A stretch of DNA of 64,000 bases from Apoda limacodes (lineage: Eukaryota > Arthropoda > Insecta > Lepidoptera > Limacodidae), in the NCBI GenBank assembly GCA_946406115.1, contig OX291543.1:36544815-36608814 (forward strand), in the 5' to 3' direction. Position 1 is the first letter of the stretch. Every line of letters begins with the position of its first letter. The notes under the pieces are model-generated. The model had not been told where the DNA came from. It searched no databases and saw nothing but the letters and a program-made list of their open reading frames with translations. Below are positions 11,407-23,549 of this stretch, piece after piece. A program made the position numbers and the translations under genes.

Positions 11407-12000
11407 GACATTTTCAGGAACTAGCAACTTTGAGTCTTGATAAAACTAGTTGCATAGTTTTTTTAAAGTTATTTTTTTGCGTACATGTCGACGGTGCAAC
11501 GTTACTGTTGCTGTCCGTCCGTAACAGTGAATGTTTTCGTATTTATTGTTTTTTGTGCAGATTCAAATTAAAATGAAACGTTTAATACTGTGAAAAGTAT
11601 TCCATGTGGATTTTATTTTCATTTTATTTGTTACAATACATTTAAAGTATATTTCTCACCTAAGTAAATGTGTTTATATAAACTAATTATAAATAGTTAT
11701 AGATATGATAAATATTATAAAAATTACATTTTGTTTTGTGTATATCAGTAGATGGTCATTTAGGCCGAGGTCTGTTCTAGAGCAATCTATTACACATAGT
11801 CTTCGGATATGACTTGGTCTGCTATTTTTCAATTTTCTTATTGCTATAATCTATAAATACATATAGACAAAGATACATATACATACATACATAGACATAT
11901 ATATATATTCATTCATAGTATTTTATATGGGTTGTACTTAGATCATTTTCTATGTTAAGTTTGATTTCTTATTTTTAAAAACATTCCCATACTAATAATA
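11407..12000. other. AT-rich unique-looking DNA, no gene seen
   Basis: No coding frame or recognised repeat was found. A short ACATAC/TATATA simple repeat lies near 11870-11910. Confidence 0.5.
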
Positions 12001-12585
12001 GGTTTGTTAAATCACTGTCTTAGAAATATTCTTTACATTAACTTTCGCTAACATTATTCTATTTTTTGTAACTATTTGGGTCAATTGGTTCGCCATCAAT
12101 AAATCTACTTATGGATACCGGTAGTAAATTGTATATTGGAAGAGCCAGAGTTATAAAATGTCTTTGTCTGAATGAAATTGAGCAATATGCGTATTCATAT
12201 TTGTCTTTTGTAGCTGTTATACGGATCCTTATATTTAGCAACTTGAATTTTTTTTTATGTATTTTGTCATATATATTATGTGGAATAAGAGTTTATACTT
12301 TAGAAATATCTAATAATTTTTTGGTCGAAGTGCAATACCAAATTTTTCCATAATTGTAGACCCACGTGATCCCCAAGTTAGGATTCCTTACATAAGAAGT
12401 GAGTGTGTTAGGGCGTAATAGACTGCAGATTTTCGTTTAGGATATTACGTAGATTCCCATATACATCGTTAAAATTCCTTAATCTTTCACTTAACGATAT
12501 TACATGGATCTTCCCACTTTAGATGCTGGTCTATGATGACACCAATATATGTAATATTTTCCACTTTGTGTTCGCAATGCCCTAC
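12001..12585 (-). mobile_element. Antisense LINE remnant, RT C-terminal part
   Basis: On the - strand a decayed frame reads YIGVIIDQHLKWED (about 12545-12500), the conserved block after the RT catalytic box. A shifted frame near 12400-12350 reads ILTWGS. The piece 12059-12241 resembles the last C-terminal segment of LINE ORF2. Several stops and frameshifts separate these parts. The left boundary is uncertain. Confidence 0.65.
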
Positions 12586-13345
12586 AGGTTAAGGCCTATT
12601 TATGCGTCTTTATCTGTTTGTTTTCCAAGGCTGTGCATCTGGAGCTCGTTTCAGCCTTTGTCGCATGTCTGTCACGGTTTGTCAGTCGGCGTGGGCTCCC
12701 TCATTTAATTCGCTCGGAATGTGGCAAAAATTTCAAGGGTGCAGATCGTTACCTGAAGGAGGTCCTTTAGTTTTCGTCTGACAATCACACGTATATTGTT
12801 TCGGAGCTATCCAAACGGGGCGTGACTTGGATTTCGTGGGGTGGTATTTTCGAAGCAGCTGTTAAGGTCACCAAAACTCACCTCCGTGTGATTAGTCACG
12901 TTTGAGGAATTGCAAACTGTATTTTGCAATGTCGAAATGTTGTTGATCTCACTACCGCTTTGTCCGATCTCGTCGGATGATAATGACCTGCAAGCGCTAA
13001 CTACAGGCCATTTCTTGATCGTTTGTCCCTTAACCTCCTTGCCTGAATACCCCTTCATCTATGCGTCAGTTAATCGGTTATCGCGTTTTCAGTTGCTTCA
13101 CCTAATTAAGCAATTGTTTCATTGGTGGTCCTCTAAATATTTACATTTGTTACAGCAACGGGTTCGGTGGACGGATAAAACCAACACCCCGCGCGTCGGA
13201 GACCTTGTCCTCTTAAAGGACTAAAATTTGCCGTCTTTGCAATGGCATTTAGGTCACATCCTACAATAATTCCCCGGTTCGGACGATATCCCGTGGGTCG
13301 CAGAGGTCTTGGTAGTGGATTCAGTCCTAAAGCGTGCCGTCACGA
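12586..13345 (+). pseudogene. BEL/Pao retrotransposon integrase fragment
   Basis: Sense motifs in shifting frames are the retroviral-type integrase core KAVHLELVSAL near 12630 and WGGIFEAAVK near 12840. From 12910 to 13224 one frame reads TTGHFLIVCPLTSLPE, then NRLSRFQLLHLIKQL, then VGDLVLLKD, which is the typical BEL/Pao integrase C-terminus. The gag, protease and RT parts are absent. Indels and a stop break the frame, so it is a pseudogene. Confidence 0.82.
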
Positions 13346-13376
13346 CGCTTTCTTGATTGCTAGCTGGGCCGAGGGT

Positions 13377-13716
13377 TTGTTCGGAAAATAATTAGGTGTT
13401 CATTCCATCGCGCCTCCGCTGTGCGCGTGCGCGCCAGTCCTATCCACGGCTAGAAAAATCCGTGGCGACGTATGGTCACGCAGCTCACGCGCTTTGTCAG
13501 CTGGTTTTAGCCAGCTGTTAGTGTAAATTGCGTCGGTTAAACATTATTGTGTTTGAACAGTATAGTGACATTCTGTAAGAAGTGCACGGAGCATTGCATC
13601 ATCACCTGCGCAGTAGTTTGAGAAAGGAAGTTGCCATCCTGTCGGTCCTCATACAAGTATTCTTAACCTACCTGTACTCACCACACACCCATTAAACCAG
13701 TAACGACGGGCTAGTA
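13377..13716 (+). mobile_element. Possible 3' LTR of the BEL/Pao fragment
   Basis: A purine run (GGGCCGAGGG) just before TGTTCGGAAAA resembles a polypurine tract next to an LTR start. A candidate end is CTAGTACA at about 13716. The stretch has GC-rich parts unlike its surroundings. No second LTR is in the window, so the boundaries are a guess. Confidence 0.4.
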
Positions 13717-14101
13717 CAATAGATACGAACAAACTGTTAGTAAACAAAATTTAATTCTTGGACGTTTGGTAGCACTTTTGGCTACATGGGCTATTAAGAC
13801 AAATCTAACGAAACCTTAGTTGTAGAAATGCATCTAGCCGTTTGGAAGATACGAGGTTATAAAGAAATTTACATACATACATACAAGATACACGCGAGAA
13901 ACATAAACCTTCCTTGGCAGTTGGATAAAAATTGTTGATACGAGAATATTGTTTAAGGCCGTATGATTTTCTGTGTCTTTAAATGATGATGCGCTGTTTA
14001 AACCACTCACTGTTTGATAAGTTATCTTGTTTTCTAATTGGTTTACCCATTTTTTGCTTTTTAATGAAAGAATTACGCGACTGTTTTACAACTTCCAGAC
14101 A
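13717..14101. other. No gene seen
   Basis: AT-rich sequence with a short ACATAC simple repeat near 13873. The small ORF at 13983-14192 crosses the end of the next transposon and is not regarded as a gene. Confidence 0.4.
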
Positions 14102-16291
14102 TAGTCCAGTCCAACGCGGTTTTGCCGTGAAATTCTGCAAATCTCGTCCTAAAATTCTGAAAATTTTTTTACAGGTAGTACTAACCCTCTAATTCAAAGT
14201 CTCCCCAACGCCGAGGGTTGCTTTTACCTTGGGGGTGCAAACCACCCCTTCTCGGGGGTGAAAAATAAAAAAAAAATTTTTGCAGAAATCGATAGATCTA
14301 CTCATTTGAAGCAACTTTTTTCTTTGAACCAATTTTCCAAACCCAATACGTTCTGAGTTATTCGTAGTTGAAATTTTAAGAAAAAACCACTTTTTTCAAT
14401 GGTTTTTTGGAAATAACGCAAAAAGTATCAACTTTATCGTAAAAACTCTAAAGAGCAAAGTTGTAGCATATAAAAAAACTAAGAGAATGGTATTTTATAC
14501 ATTGCTATAGACCGAATATTTACTGAGTAATGGCTTGTTAAAAGTGATTTTTTTATTATTTTTTAAAAATCAAAGCGTTGGATGTAAAATATTGAAAAAT
14601 TGATGCAATTTTCGAACAAAGTGTATATAGACTTTTTTGTTGTGCTTAAAAAGACCTTCATTTTTTTTTTATAGAAGTATTTAGCTTTAAAATTGACCGA
14701 GTTATGATGAAAATAAGATCGAAATCTACTTTTTGTGATAAAAAAAATGGTGAAAACCACCCCCTAATTGTCACCCTAATTGAAATTTTTTTTTACCCTT
14801 CAACTATTTTGTTCATTTATATATAACTATTGAATCCTATGTAGTTTCATTGGTAAATAATAATTCATTTTGAAACGAAATGAGTTTCAAGTGCTTTTCA
14901 TATTTTCATGATAACGCAAAAATCGTCTTATTGTCCATTCTCTATTATAATAAAACAGATATGTAAAAGATGAAAGACACCAAAAAGTTAGTATTTTTTC
15001 CACAGAAAAATTTCATGTTTTTTTTTTTTTTTTTTGTTAAATTTTCGGAGATATAGGCTCTTAAAGTATGCAATATTGCGTATGTAGTACCACTTTTCAA
15101 CCCTTCAACCCTCTCCCTTTTTAAAATTAAGGGTTAAAAAAATATTTAACCAAAATGAATTTGTAGCTGACAAATTCACCTTTAAAATGGTTTTTTAAAA
15201 AAGTTTCTAGCATCAAAATTGAAGAAATTATCGTCAAAAAACCGTAAAAGTTTTTTTTTTCTTAATTTCGAAAAATTGATATATATCGTCGTTTAGAGTA
15301 TAATGCATACATTCATGTATATGCATATTTATGTAATACATTTTGTGTGTGTGTGTGTGTGTGTGTGTAAGCGTCTGTGTGTGTACCTACAACAACATTT
15401 GTATATCCCCTATAGGCTAGTGCAGGCTCGTAGCACACTAGCCTTATTTGTATAACTCCAAATTTCGGAGCACACCTGGCTCGAGTGAAAGGGTCACATA
15501 CATACGAAAAAAAAATATATATAGCTTGTTATATTGTATTAGTGAAACTGAAAGAGGCAAGCGAGCATGTGCTGCTCATGTGCTATGGTAAAGATTAATA
15601 TAATATAATATTTCTTTTAAAAATTTTGATCAATAATACTAGCATACACATTAGTTATCTTTTGTAAGTAATGAAAAATTGTAATTTTTAATGTTAACTT
15701 TAACATTTTATCAATAATAAAAATTTTTGAATTTGCAGCATAGATTAGTGTGTTAATCGTTGGCTATAATTTAAGGAGGTTATACATTGAATACATAGGC
15801 TGCTTATAGGTAATACAAAATTTTTTCCCATATTTTTCTTGGGGCAGGGGTAGTTTTCACCCCCCACAAATATCAAAAAAACAGATAAAACAACAATACT
15901 AGTAAAAAGTTATCTTAAATTGAGATAATTAAGGCAAATTTAAAAAAAATAGCGCTAAAATTCAATTTCTTAAAATTTTTCTTGCTGAAAAGGGGTAGTT
16001 TCCACCCCTAAAAATATCAAACGGTAGAAAAAATAACCCTAATTACCTTTGGTGGTCTTTACATAACATAATTCAATATGATTTTAATGAATTAAATGCT
16101 TTAATATTCTGTCTTATCTTTTTTCGATAATAGGGGTAGTTTACACCCCTAAAAATTAAAAGCAACCAACGGCGTTGGGGAGACTTTTTAGTGTAGGCCG
16201 AGAACTGCCTAAATCCAAATTTTCAAGCAAATAGGAGTAGATTTAGAATTTTTCTAGGTTTTCCAGCTTTTTACCGCGCTGTACTGGACTA
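14102..16291. mobile_element. 2.2 kb non-autonomous DNA element with nested inverted repeats
   Basis: The outer ends TAGTCCAGTCCAACGCGGT (from 14102) and the reverse complement of TAGTCCAGTACAGCGCGGT (to 16291) match at 17 of 19 bases. TA at both ends could be the target duplication. Inside, a second pair starting AGTCTCCCCAACGCCG lies at 14198-14226 and inverted at 16157-16185, with about two mismatches. The interior is AT-rich, has no long ORF, carries a (GT)n run near 15343-15369 and several GGGGTAGTTT-CACCCC units. It is a large MITE-like element, or one element inserted in another. The family is not recognised. Confidence 0.65.
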
Positions 16292-16589
16292 ACAGTCTTT
16301 TTTATTATAGTTTGGTGTTTGTTGGCACGACCGCACGTAACACAATACTAGTATCGTAGTTAGCGAATAAGCGAGTACCGCGTTGCAAACAGCGCTCGGG
16401 GTCACAGAATCAGGGTTGCCAGTCACCATGTCAACGGGAACCAACCATGTATAAAGTTAAATTAACAATGCAATGGTTTTTTAACTGATTAAACAATTAA
16501 TATGTAACTTATTTTATATTTCTGTGCTCCGCAATACTCACTTTAAATGTATTATTACCAGCTTAGGTTTAGGTTTCATGTGTGTACAG
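16292..16589. other. Upstream intron of alkaline phosphatase, no other feature
   Basis: Sequence between the DNA element and the splice acceptor TGTGTACAG at 16589. No coding sign is visible before the exon. Confidence 0.5.
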
Positions 16590-16738
16590 GCATTGTGACG
16601 ACGACGCGCATCACGCACGCGTCCCCGTCGGGGGCGTACGCACGCACCGCGGACCGCGACTGGGAGGGCGTAGCGCCCTCGCCCTGCGCCGATATCGCAC
16701 AACAGCTCGTGCACGACGCTCCAGGGAAACAGTTCAAG
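16590..16738 (+). CDS. ALP: Alkaline phosphatase, internal exon A
   Basis: Alkaline phosphatases hydrolyse phosphate monoesters. In Lepidoptera several are GPI-anchored on the midgut brush border. This exon encodes about 50 residues, read as [17 protein letters not shown] followed by DRDWEG and [15 protein letters not shown]. That is the family block between the nucleophile region and the GGG segment. The acceptor AG is at 16588-16589 and leaves phase 1 (a GGC codon completed by the previous exon). The donor GT is at 16739-16740 in phase 0. The residues that hold the catalytic Ser belong to upstream exons, and none is visible in 1-16589. GC content is far above the flanks, as expected for a conserved exon in an AT-rich genome. 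Confidence 0.93.
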
Positions 16739-17344
16739 GTGATAACCCTATTCTACTCTTAGTAAGTAAACAAGTACCTACTACTGACCTAATGCTAAAC
16801 TATAATCGAAATTACACAATTAAACCTGCGTCCGCACTGCAGATGGCTTGCTTAGCGCCTAGAGCCTAGAAAACGCATTCCAATTTTAAGAATAAAAACA
16901 TATGAATAAATAGTAAAAATAGTAATTTGAGAAAAAGGTTAAGCAAGGTACTTCCACAAGGGGCAATTTTTAAGAGTATCGGATTCTCCTATGATGCATA
17001 TCAAGCCCTCAAACTCAATGTTTTTTTTTAACAAGACCAGACAACTAATATCTAGATTTGCGGTTTTTCAGTTTTACGTTCAATTGTGTAGTTCTAAAAT
17101 TATTAGAGTGCAAAAACTTTAAATTTATGGTCAAAACAGCTGCAAAAACCTTTGCGAAAATTTAAAATAACTACAGACCTTGGCAATATAAATTTCATAA
17201 AAATTACCCGACTTCCTAATAAAAAACTTTACTGTCATTCTTACTAAATTAAATGAATAAACACAATAATTCGAAACACACAAATCATTAGTCAAATTTG
17301 TAAAATACGAATTCTGCCATGATGCTGGCTCGTGTGACAAACAC
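16739..17344. other. Start of the 14.7 kb alkaline phosphatase intron, no other feature
   Basis: AT-rich; no coding frame or known repeat seen. The whole intron 16739-31462 begins GTGATA and ends TTTACTTTACAG. Confidence 0.6.
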
Positions 17345-17830
17345 GGGGGGCTTGAGACGGGGGAGGCGAGGCGAATCTTTCGTCGATTGACGTAAGTAAA
17401 ATATCACTGTTGCATGTTTATTTGCGCATCAAGTTAATTAGATTTTTTTTTGACTTTTAACTACTTAGCGTAATCTATATAAATAAAAATGAATCGCAAA
17501 ATTTTTTGCTAAGCGCAAAACTCGAAGACGGCTGCACCAATTCGGGTAATTTTTTTTTGTTGTGTTGACTCGCACTTTAAGGGTACACCTATTTTAACGA
17601 TATTTTGGTAAGTAGTTTTGCATACGCCGGGAAAGGTTTCTGAGAAAGAAAAAAGGGTCAAGTGCGAGTCGGACTCGCGCAAAAAGGGTGAACCGATTGT
17701 AATGACATTTTGGTAAGTTGTTATGCACATGCCGGGGAAGGTTTTTAAAATAGGTTTTTTTCACAATAGGTTGGTGCGGCAGTTGTGTTAAAAAAAAGAA
17801 ACAACGTTCGCCAGGTTAGCTAGTAATACC
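17345..17830 (-). repeat. Lepidopteran interspersed repeat, antisense
   Basis: The reverse complement shares blocks with 29282-29715, such as GAAACCTTCCC and GTGCATAACAACTTACC. The unit appears partly doubled, since GTAAGTTGTTATGCA-like text occurs twice. It ends near TATATAAATAAAAATGAAT. It is non-coding; the ORF at 17509-17730 is spurious. Confidence 0.55.
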
Positions 17831-17956
17831 TAAAAAGAGCACTGTTTAGAGCGTGCAAAATAATAGTAGATAACTGTAATTAAAGGTGTTACCATTTGAT
17901 TTGCAATTTATTGACCCTCGATCAGACAGGATCATGAGTAAGTTACACTTATATAA

Positions 17957-18318
17957 TACTAGCTTTTGCCCGCGTTATCGGTGTAGAATTCCAACGACAA
18001 CTCCTCACATATAGAAAAAAAACCGACTAACACTTGACGTTTTCAAGTAGCATATGTCTTCGGTACTCAAACTATCTCCATGCCAAATTTGACCGCAGTT
18101 CCACCCGCCCTGAATTCGGTTATAAATGTAAGATTTCAACGGCAACTCCTTAATTATAAAAAAACCGACTCACACTTGACGTTTTCAAGTTGCCTACGTC
18201 CTTTCTCGGGACTCAAACTATCTCCATGCTAAATTTTATCATAATCAGTACAGCTGTTTAAACGTGAAGAAGTCCAAACAGACAGATTTACTTTCGCATT
18301 TATAATATTAGTATGGAT
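17957..18318 (+). repeat. Lepidopteran interspersed repeat, sense
   Basis: It begins TACTAGCTTTTGCCCGCG and ends TTTATAATATTAGTATGG, the start and end pattern of a very common non-coding lepidopteran repeat group. An internal segment with CTTGACGTTTTCAAGT and ACTCAAACTATCTCCATGC occurs twice. Confidence 0.7.
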
Positions 18319-18528
18319 TATTATTATTAATACATACCTATTTAAAAATTTGCCGTATGATATCTATTTTTCAAAATAATTGTACCTAAATCTACTGTGA
18401 ACAATGTGTCATTGATTTGAAAGTCTAGAAAGAGATTTCCAATTATTCCTAAGTATAAAAAATAGGACAGTATTAATTTCTTTTTTAATATTAAAAAATA
18501 AATTAAATATTTAACATTTAAAATTGGC

Positions 18529-18790
18529 AAACAAGCTTACGGTCCGCCTGATGGTAAGCGGTCACCTTACACTTACATAGGCTACTATGGACGCTTGCAA
18601 CACAAGGGGTATCATTCGTGCGTAACCGACCCTCCAGAAATGGAACAACTTCTCTTGAAGAATACTGTATACTGTAGTCCTTGGAGCAAACCTTGGCAGG
18701 GAGCTATTTCCACAACCCGAGCGTTCGCGGGTTGTGAAATGAGCTCCCTGCTCCTTCTCCATTTCGGTTTCAAAGTATGAGAATGAATTC
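18529..18790 (-). mobile_element. 3' end of BMC1-like LINE, antisense, with micro-inversion
   Basis: The sequence matches the 3' end of the intact LINE at 39350-39610: GGCAAACAAGCTTACGG, then GATGGTAAGCGGTCACC. It is 5' truncated to about 260 bases. No poly(T) is left at its 3' end. At 18697-18750 the normal sequence is replaced by an inverted copy of its neighbour, forming a near-perfect palindrome. Confidence 0.8.
18697..18750. repeat. 54-base palindrome inside a LINE copy
   Basis: The left arm begins CAGGGAGCT and the right arm ends AGCTCCCTG. The arms are about 23 bases with 2-3 mismatches and a loop of about 8 bases. The related LINE at 39516-39560 has no such palindrome. Confidence 0.8.
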
Positions 18791-19472
18791 CTTGCCGATT
18801 ACAATAGTTTTTGAAGTGAAAACTTCTTTAGCGGCGTTGTTCACTTTTTTTGGTATGGGTAAAAAATGATAAACTCGCGTCAGGTCACGTGTCCTAATCG
18901 TGGAAATTCGTAAGACGGAAACCGTAATGCCACGCCTATTATAATTTGTATTTTTAGTATTCGCGATTATGAGTAGTACAGGGAGGTTGGATATGGAATT
19001 TTAATTCTATGACAGATTGCGATGTCAAATATACTACGTCAAAAAAGTAAATAAACAAACATTATTATTTCTTGACAATGTCAAAGACATGTCTTGTGAC
19101 ATATTTGAGTGTTAAGCGCGATTCGTGTGGAAAGGTTTTCACTTCTGCCAGCACTCCCGGAGTGCAACTCGTTTTTTTTTTCCGGACAGTTAAATAGCAA
19201 TGTAAAAGATATTTTTCTTCTGAATTTAATTTGTTAAATAGAAATAACGGGGCCGATGTTAGGATTCTTATTTTACTACATAACTCAAGTGTCGACCTGC
19301 GGCCAAGACAACAATTTTATAATTTTAATGGATTTATTAGTATCTATAAGTAAGGGCTTTTAAATACCCATTCATTAAATAACCAAAGTTCGGCCGCCTT
19401 AATAATTTTAGTTATACTATTTTAATAGACTATAAAAAACCATTGCTATTAATCGTAATATTATTAACATTG
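18791..19472. other. Intronic DNA, no gene seen
   Basis: Mixed AT-rich sequence. A short palindrome CACTCCCGGAGTG lies near 19152. Confidence 0.5.
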
Positions 19473-19650
19473 TAACGTGACAACTTGTGCCTTTCACTTT
19501 TTATGTCTGTCTCTCTCGCTCTTAGGCGGGCTAACCATGCCGCGTGCCTCTCACTCGCTCTCATTGTGAGCGCATAACGTGAGCGGAGCGTAACGCAGTT
19601 TCTTGAAGTGTCACCCGGCAAACCAATTTATAAGACGTTGTCACGTCAAA
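19473..19650. mobile_element. Short MITE-like element, copy in phosphatase intron
   Basis: The ends are ACGTGACAAC (19473 side) and its complement GTTGTCACGT (19650 side). The body contains GTCTGTCTCTCTCGCTCT and GAGCGCATAACGTGAGCGGA, both shared in reverse orientation with 57443-57598. It is non-coding and about 175 bp long. The class is unassigned. Confidence 0.75.
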
Positions 19651-20457
19651 ATCACGGCCGAAATTAGGCTGCTCTAACGACGTAAGCGTGACCAGCTTCA
19701 TTTGTTTCCATGAAATACAGTATGTTAAAATACTAAATAAGTCTATTCATGTAACTGTGTAGAACAGTGTGTTTATATTTTTTTGCTGTAAAACATAATG
19801 CTGTTTATCACATTAAAACTAGTTACCATTGGAAATTTCAACAATTTATTTTATTTTATTTATTATTGGTCAATTTTCAAATAATAAGAAAAAATAATAA
19901 AATACGATTTCTATTTTAAAAGGTATTATAAAAAGGTAAAATTATGTATGGTAAAGTTTCAACACAAATAAATTATTTCTATTGATATATTGCCCTTTTT
20001 ACGATGCGACATTAGGATAGAAGAACGCCGTAGAAAACTTAAAACGCTTATTACTCTTTGTCACGTAATTTAAGATGTTTATAAACACTATATAAACGCA
20101 ATAATATGGAGTGTAAATGTGAAATAGCCCGACAATGCAAATTCAACGGTGGATAACTTCAAGGTTCAGGTATGGTTAGGACTGAAAGTTGCGTTTCACG
20201 TTAAGGGGCCGACATTTGGGTGTTTTACCCTACTCCATTTCAAAAGATACTTACTACGAATATTGTTTATGAATAACAACCTTTATAGATTATTTTGGTA
20301 TTATTAATTATCAATTGACCGCCAATGTTACATTAATATTATCATTCAATGACGCATTACATAATTTTTATCATAACCTTTCATTTATTTAAGGCAGTGT
20401 ACACGTTTTTTAAAAGTTACATCTTACTGCTTAACTTCATCAACAATTTCGTAACGT
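19651..20457. other. Intronic AT-rich DNA, no gene seen
   Basis: No coding frame or repeat recognised. Confidence 0.5.
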
Positions 20458-20633
20458 ACAATTATTTTGAAAAATACTAATAAAGTAGGTAGGTACTTAT
20501 AATATATAAGTATAAATTTAAAAATGGTAAAAGGTAAGAAAACGTTCAATTATTTTGAAAAATACTAATTAAGTAGCCTATAAGTACCTATAATATATAA
20601 GTATAAATTTAAAAATGGTTAAGGTAAGTAAAT
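20458..20633. repeat. Direct repeat of about 87 bp, two units
   Basis: CAATTATTTTGAAAAATACT starts both units (about 20458 and 20546), and each ends with AAATTTAAAAATGGT. The units differ by small substitutions. Confidence 0.85.
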
Positions 20634-21380
20634 ATTTGTACTTGCATTTTACCATTATTAACATTATTATGATTTAAAAGTAAATTTTAAAAAAGGTAGA
20701 TACCGTATGTGTGGGTAAGAATGTTACTAGGTACCAATTACCTACCTATTTAATTATCAGCAAGGATGATAATAAAATAGGTAGGTTTCCGTGAAAAGAT
20801 TAATGATTGTTAGCTCAGAAACCTCCTCCTATTTCAATATTCATTCCTGCCTAAAAGTAAAGCATAGCCTTTATAAGTTTGTATAAGTAGGTACCTAGCT
20901 ATTTTCTCAGAGAGCGCGCCGAACAGAACGTCTAATACCTACTAAGAAATTGAGTAAATCGCATCAATGATTGATTAGTTTGACAACTCGTTGAAAAAAA
21001 GTATAGGATTGTTTTGTATTACCGTCACTTAGGTCCGATGCTGGTCAATGCTTTGAGTATTCAACCTATTCCATTACAACCAATGACATTCTTTCATGCC
21101 TATAACTTTTGCGCAAGTGGAAGCAATACATTAATGTAGTTTTATCGCAATCGGCAATCGGATAAACAATATGGCAGCACATTAAATACTTATTAAATTG
21201 AAAAAATTAATGATGATAATTCATTTATACTTCGTTAATGCTCAAAATATAGTATTTTTGGGTGAAAGTCATATCGCTTATCAGAATACTGACGTTCAAG
21301 CTATCCAACAAACCTTATTATCATAAATTTCACAGTTGATAACTATATCTAATCTTTCAAGCGCGTATAGCAACGTTCTT
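20634..21380. other. Intronic AT-rich DNA, no gene seen
   Basis: Scattered GTAGGTACCTA-like short motifs; no coding sense. Confidence 0.5.
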
Positions 21381-23010
21381 AGTGTTGGTATCTTTTTTTA
21401 TAGAAAAGGTAAGAAATTTAGTCTTAGATAAATTCAAGGATTGTTGATTTTTTCTCAGCCATGATTTTACAGTTTGGAGTTTCTTCTCCGCATCGAATTT
21501 AAATAACAAGGCTGTGTCATCAGCGAAGCTTACAATCTTACCTGCATCAGGTGTATAGGAACTTTTATTTAAGTAAATAACGAAAAGGCTGGGGCCGAGA
21601 ACGCTTCCCTGTGGAATACCATACTGTATTGGTATTTCTCGAGAGTAGGAAGTGTCAATTTTGACTTTTTGATATCTATTGTTTAGGTATGATGTAAAGA
21701 GCTGTAGTGGCGTACCTCTAATACCAATATTTTTCAGTTTATCATATATTTAGAATAGAGACGGTGTCGAATGCCTTTGCTAGATTGAGAAAAATGCCCA
21801 TACATTTCAGTTTGCTATCAAGGCAGCTAGAGACATATTGAGTCACAGAGTATACGGCATCCTCTGTCGAATTTCTAGATCTAAATCCGAATTGGGATTG
21901 TGATAAAAGATTAAGACTTTTTAAATAAAGTAGTAACCGTTAGTTTATTAATTTCTCCAAGATTTTAGAAAGAGCAGACTGAAGCGAGATGGGCCTGTAG
22001 TTTTCGACGATTTCATTGGTTCCACCCTTATGAATTGGGAGTATAACTGATTTTTTAAAACAAGCTGGGAAAATGCCATGCGTAAAACACAAGTTGAAGA
22101 CATGTACTAAAATTGGTGCAATAAGGTGTTTAGCTATTTTAATGTATTGTGATGAAATTAGATCACTTCCTGCTGCTGAACCTATTTTTAGTTAGTCTTT
22201 ATGTGTAAAATTTCAGTGCAGTCCGTTTCCAATAGTACAAAATAGTTGCAGTTACTTTGTTTAGGAGTATCGAGTTGATATTGCTATTTGATTAATGTTT
22301 GTATCATTTTTTTCAGCAAGATTTCGACCCACACTTGCAAAGTACTCGTTTACCCTATTTATACTTTTGTGGTGTGTGTCTAAACATGATAGCAATTCTG
22401 TTGGTGGGGTTTTTTTTTTTGTATTTGTAATTTGCTTGATGGCTTCCCAGGTTTTTTAAGGATTATTAGTCGCTTCCTCAGGTAGTGTTTTTTCATAAGA
22501 TTTTTTAGTTTTAGTTATTAAAGCCTAACATTAATTTCTATATCGTCTAAATGATACTGCGAAAATTTCGCTATCCAGATAAGTCTTGGTTTTTTTTGGA
22601 GTTTGTCCCTGTGTCGTAAGCACCTTAGTAGCCCTGCTGTCATCCATGGCTTTATTGTTTTATATTTTCGTTTAATCTCCGTAGTCTTAGAGTTAAATTT
22701 GATAGAATCCATAATTTTAGAAACTAGTAAATTGGTTGCATGATCAGGATTGTGAATATTAAAACTTTCTGGAAGGTGGATTTTTTTTAAGCATTTTATG
22801 GCTTCGGGGATATTGGTGATAGTTCTCTGATATTTTTGATTCATTTTGGGACGGGCATTTTTAGGTTAAGTAATACTGGAAAGTGATCAGTAAGAAAGAA
22901 GATTTTAAGATAACGTCATCAAGACAATAGTCGATTTTGGTAGGGAGTGTGTGTGTGCTGGCAATAGTCCATGTTCTGCTAAAGCGTTAAGGTAACTATC
23001 ACTAGCTTTG
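21381..23010 (-). pseudogene. Antisense LINE ORF2 fragment (linker and RT)
   Basis: On the - strand the frame at 22844-22518 carries the linker between endonuclease and RT, with KPWMTAGLLRCLRHRDKL. Further left, broken frames give the RT core: a PQGSVLGPSLFVIYLN block near 21620-21560 and FADDTALLFKFD near 21520. The left end is truncated after the thumb region. Multiple stops are present. A TTATAATATTAGTATGG tail near 23035-23055 belongs to a neighbouring interspersed repeat. Confidence 0.8.
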
Positions 23011-23217
23011 TCGTGCTTGATGTCAATGTTGATGCATTTATAATATTAGTATGGATTGTAAGTTTTAGAATAAACATTTTACACAAAGACATAAATGGAT
23101 TGTATTTAGCATAGAATACTATATTTTATCTTTGTAACACCGAAAACTATGTCATAAGACAGAAGGAGACGAAGGCACGCTCTGTAGTGGTTTGAGGTTT
23201 GAGACTTCACAAAAAAC

Positions 23218-23549
23218 GAAATACTTGTTACGATTTTGTATATTGGAAATATAAAAATTTTGATGTATAACTTTCATATTAATTTTTGTGAAGTCTGTAG
23301 GACTCTCGAAATACTTGTTACGATTTTGTATATTGGAAATATAAAAATTTTGATGTATAACTTTCATATTAATTTTTGTGAAGTCTGTAGGACTCTCGAA
23401 ATACTTGTTACGATTTTGTATATTGGAAATATAAAAATTTTGATGTATAACTTTCATATTAATTTTTGTGAAGTCTGTAGGTCTCTCGAAATACTTGTTA
23501 CGATTTTGTATATTGGAAATATAAAAATTTTGATGTATAACTTTCATTA
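23218..23549. repeat. 90-bp minisatellite, 3.7 units
   Basis: Units start at 23218, 23308, 23398 and 23488, each with GAAATACTTGTTACGATTTT; the last is partial. Units differ by about one base. The period is divisible by 3, so open frames run through it on both strands. That is why apparent proteins at 23152-23562 and 23236-23670 are not accepted as genes. Confidence 0.95.

Noticed and set aside
16547..16869. Larger ORFs around phosphatase exon A
   Set aside because: They run past the splice sites into intron sequence; only 16590-16738 fits the family.
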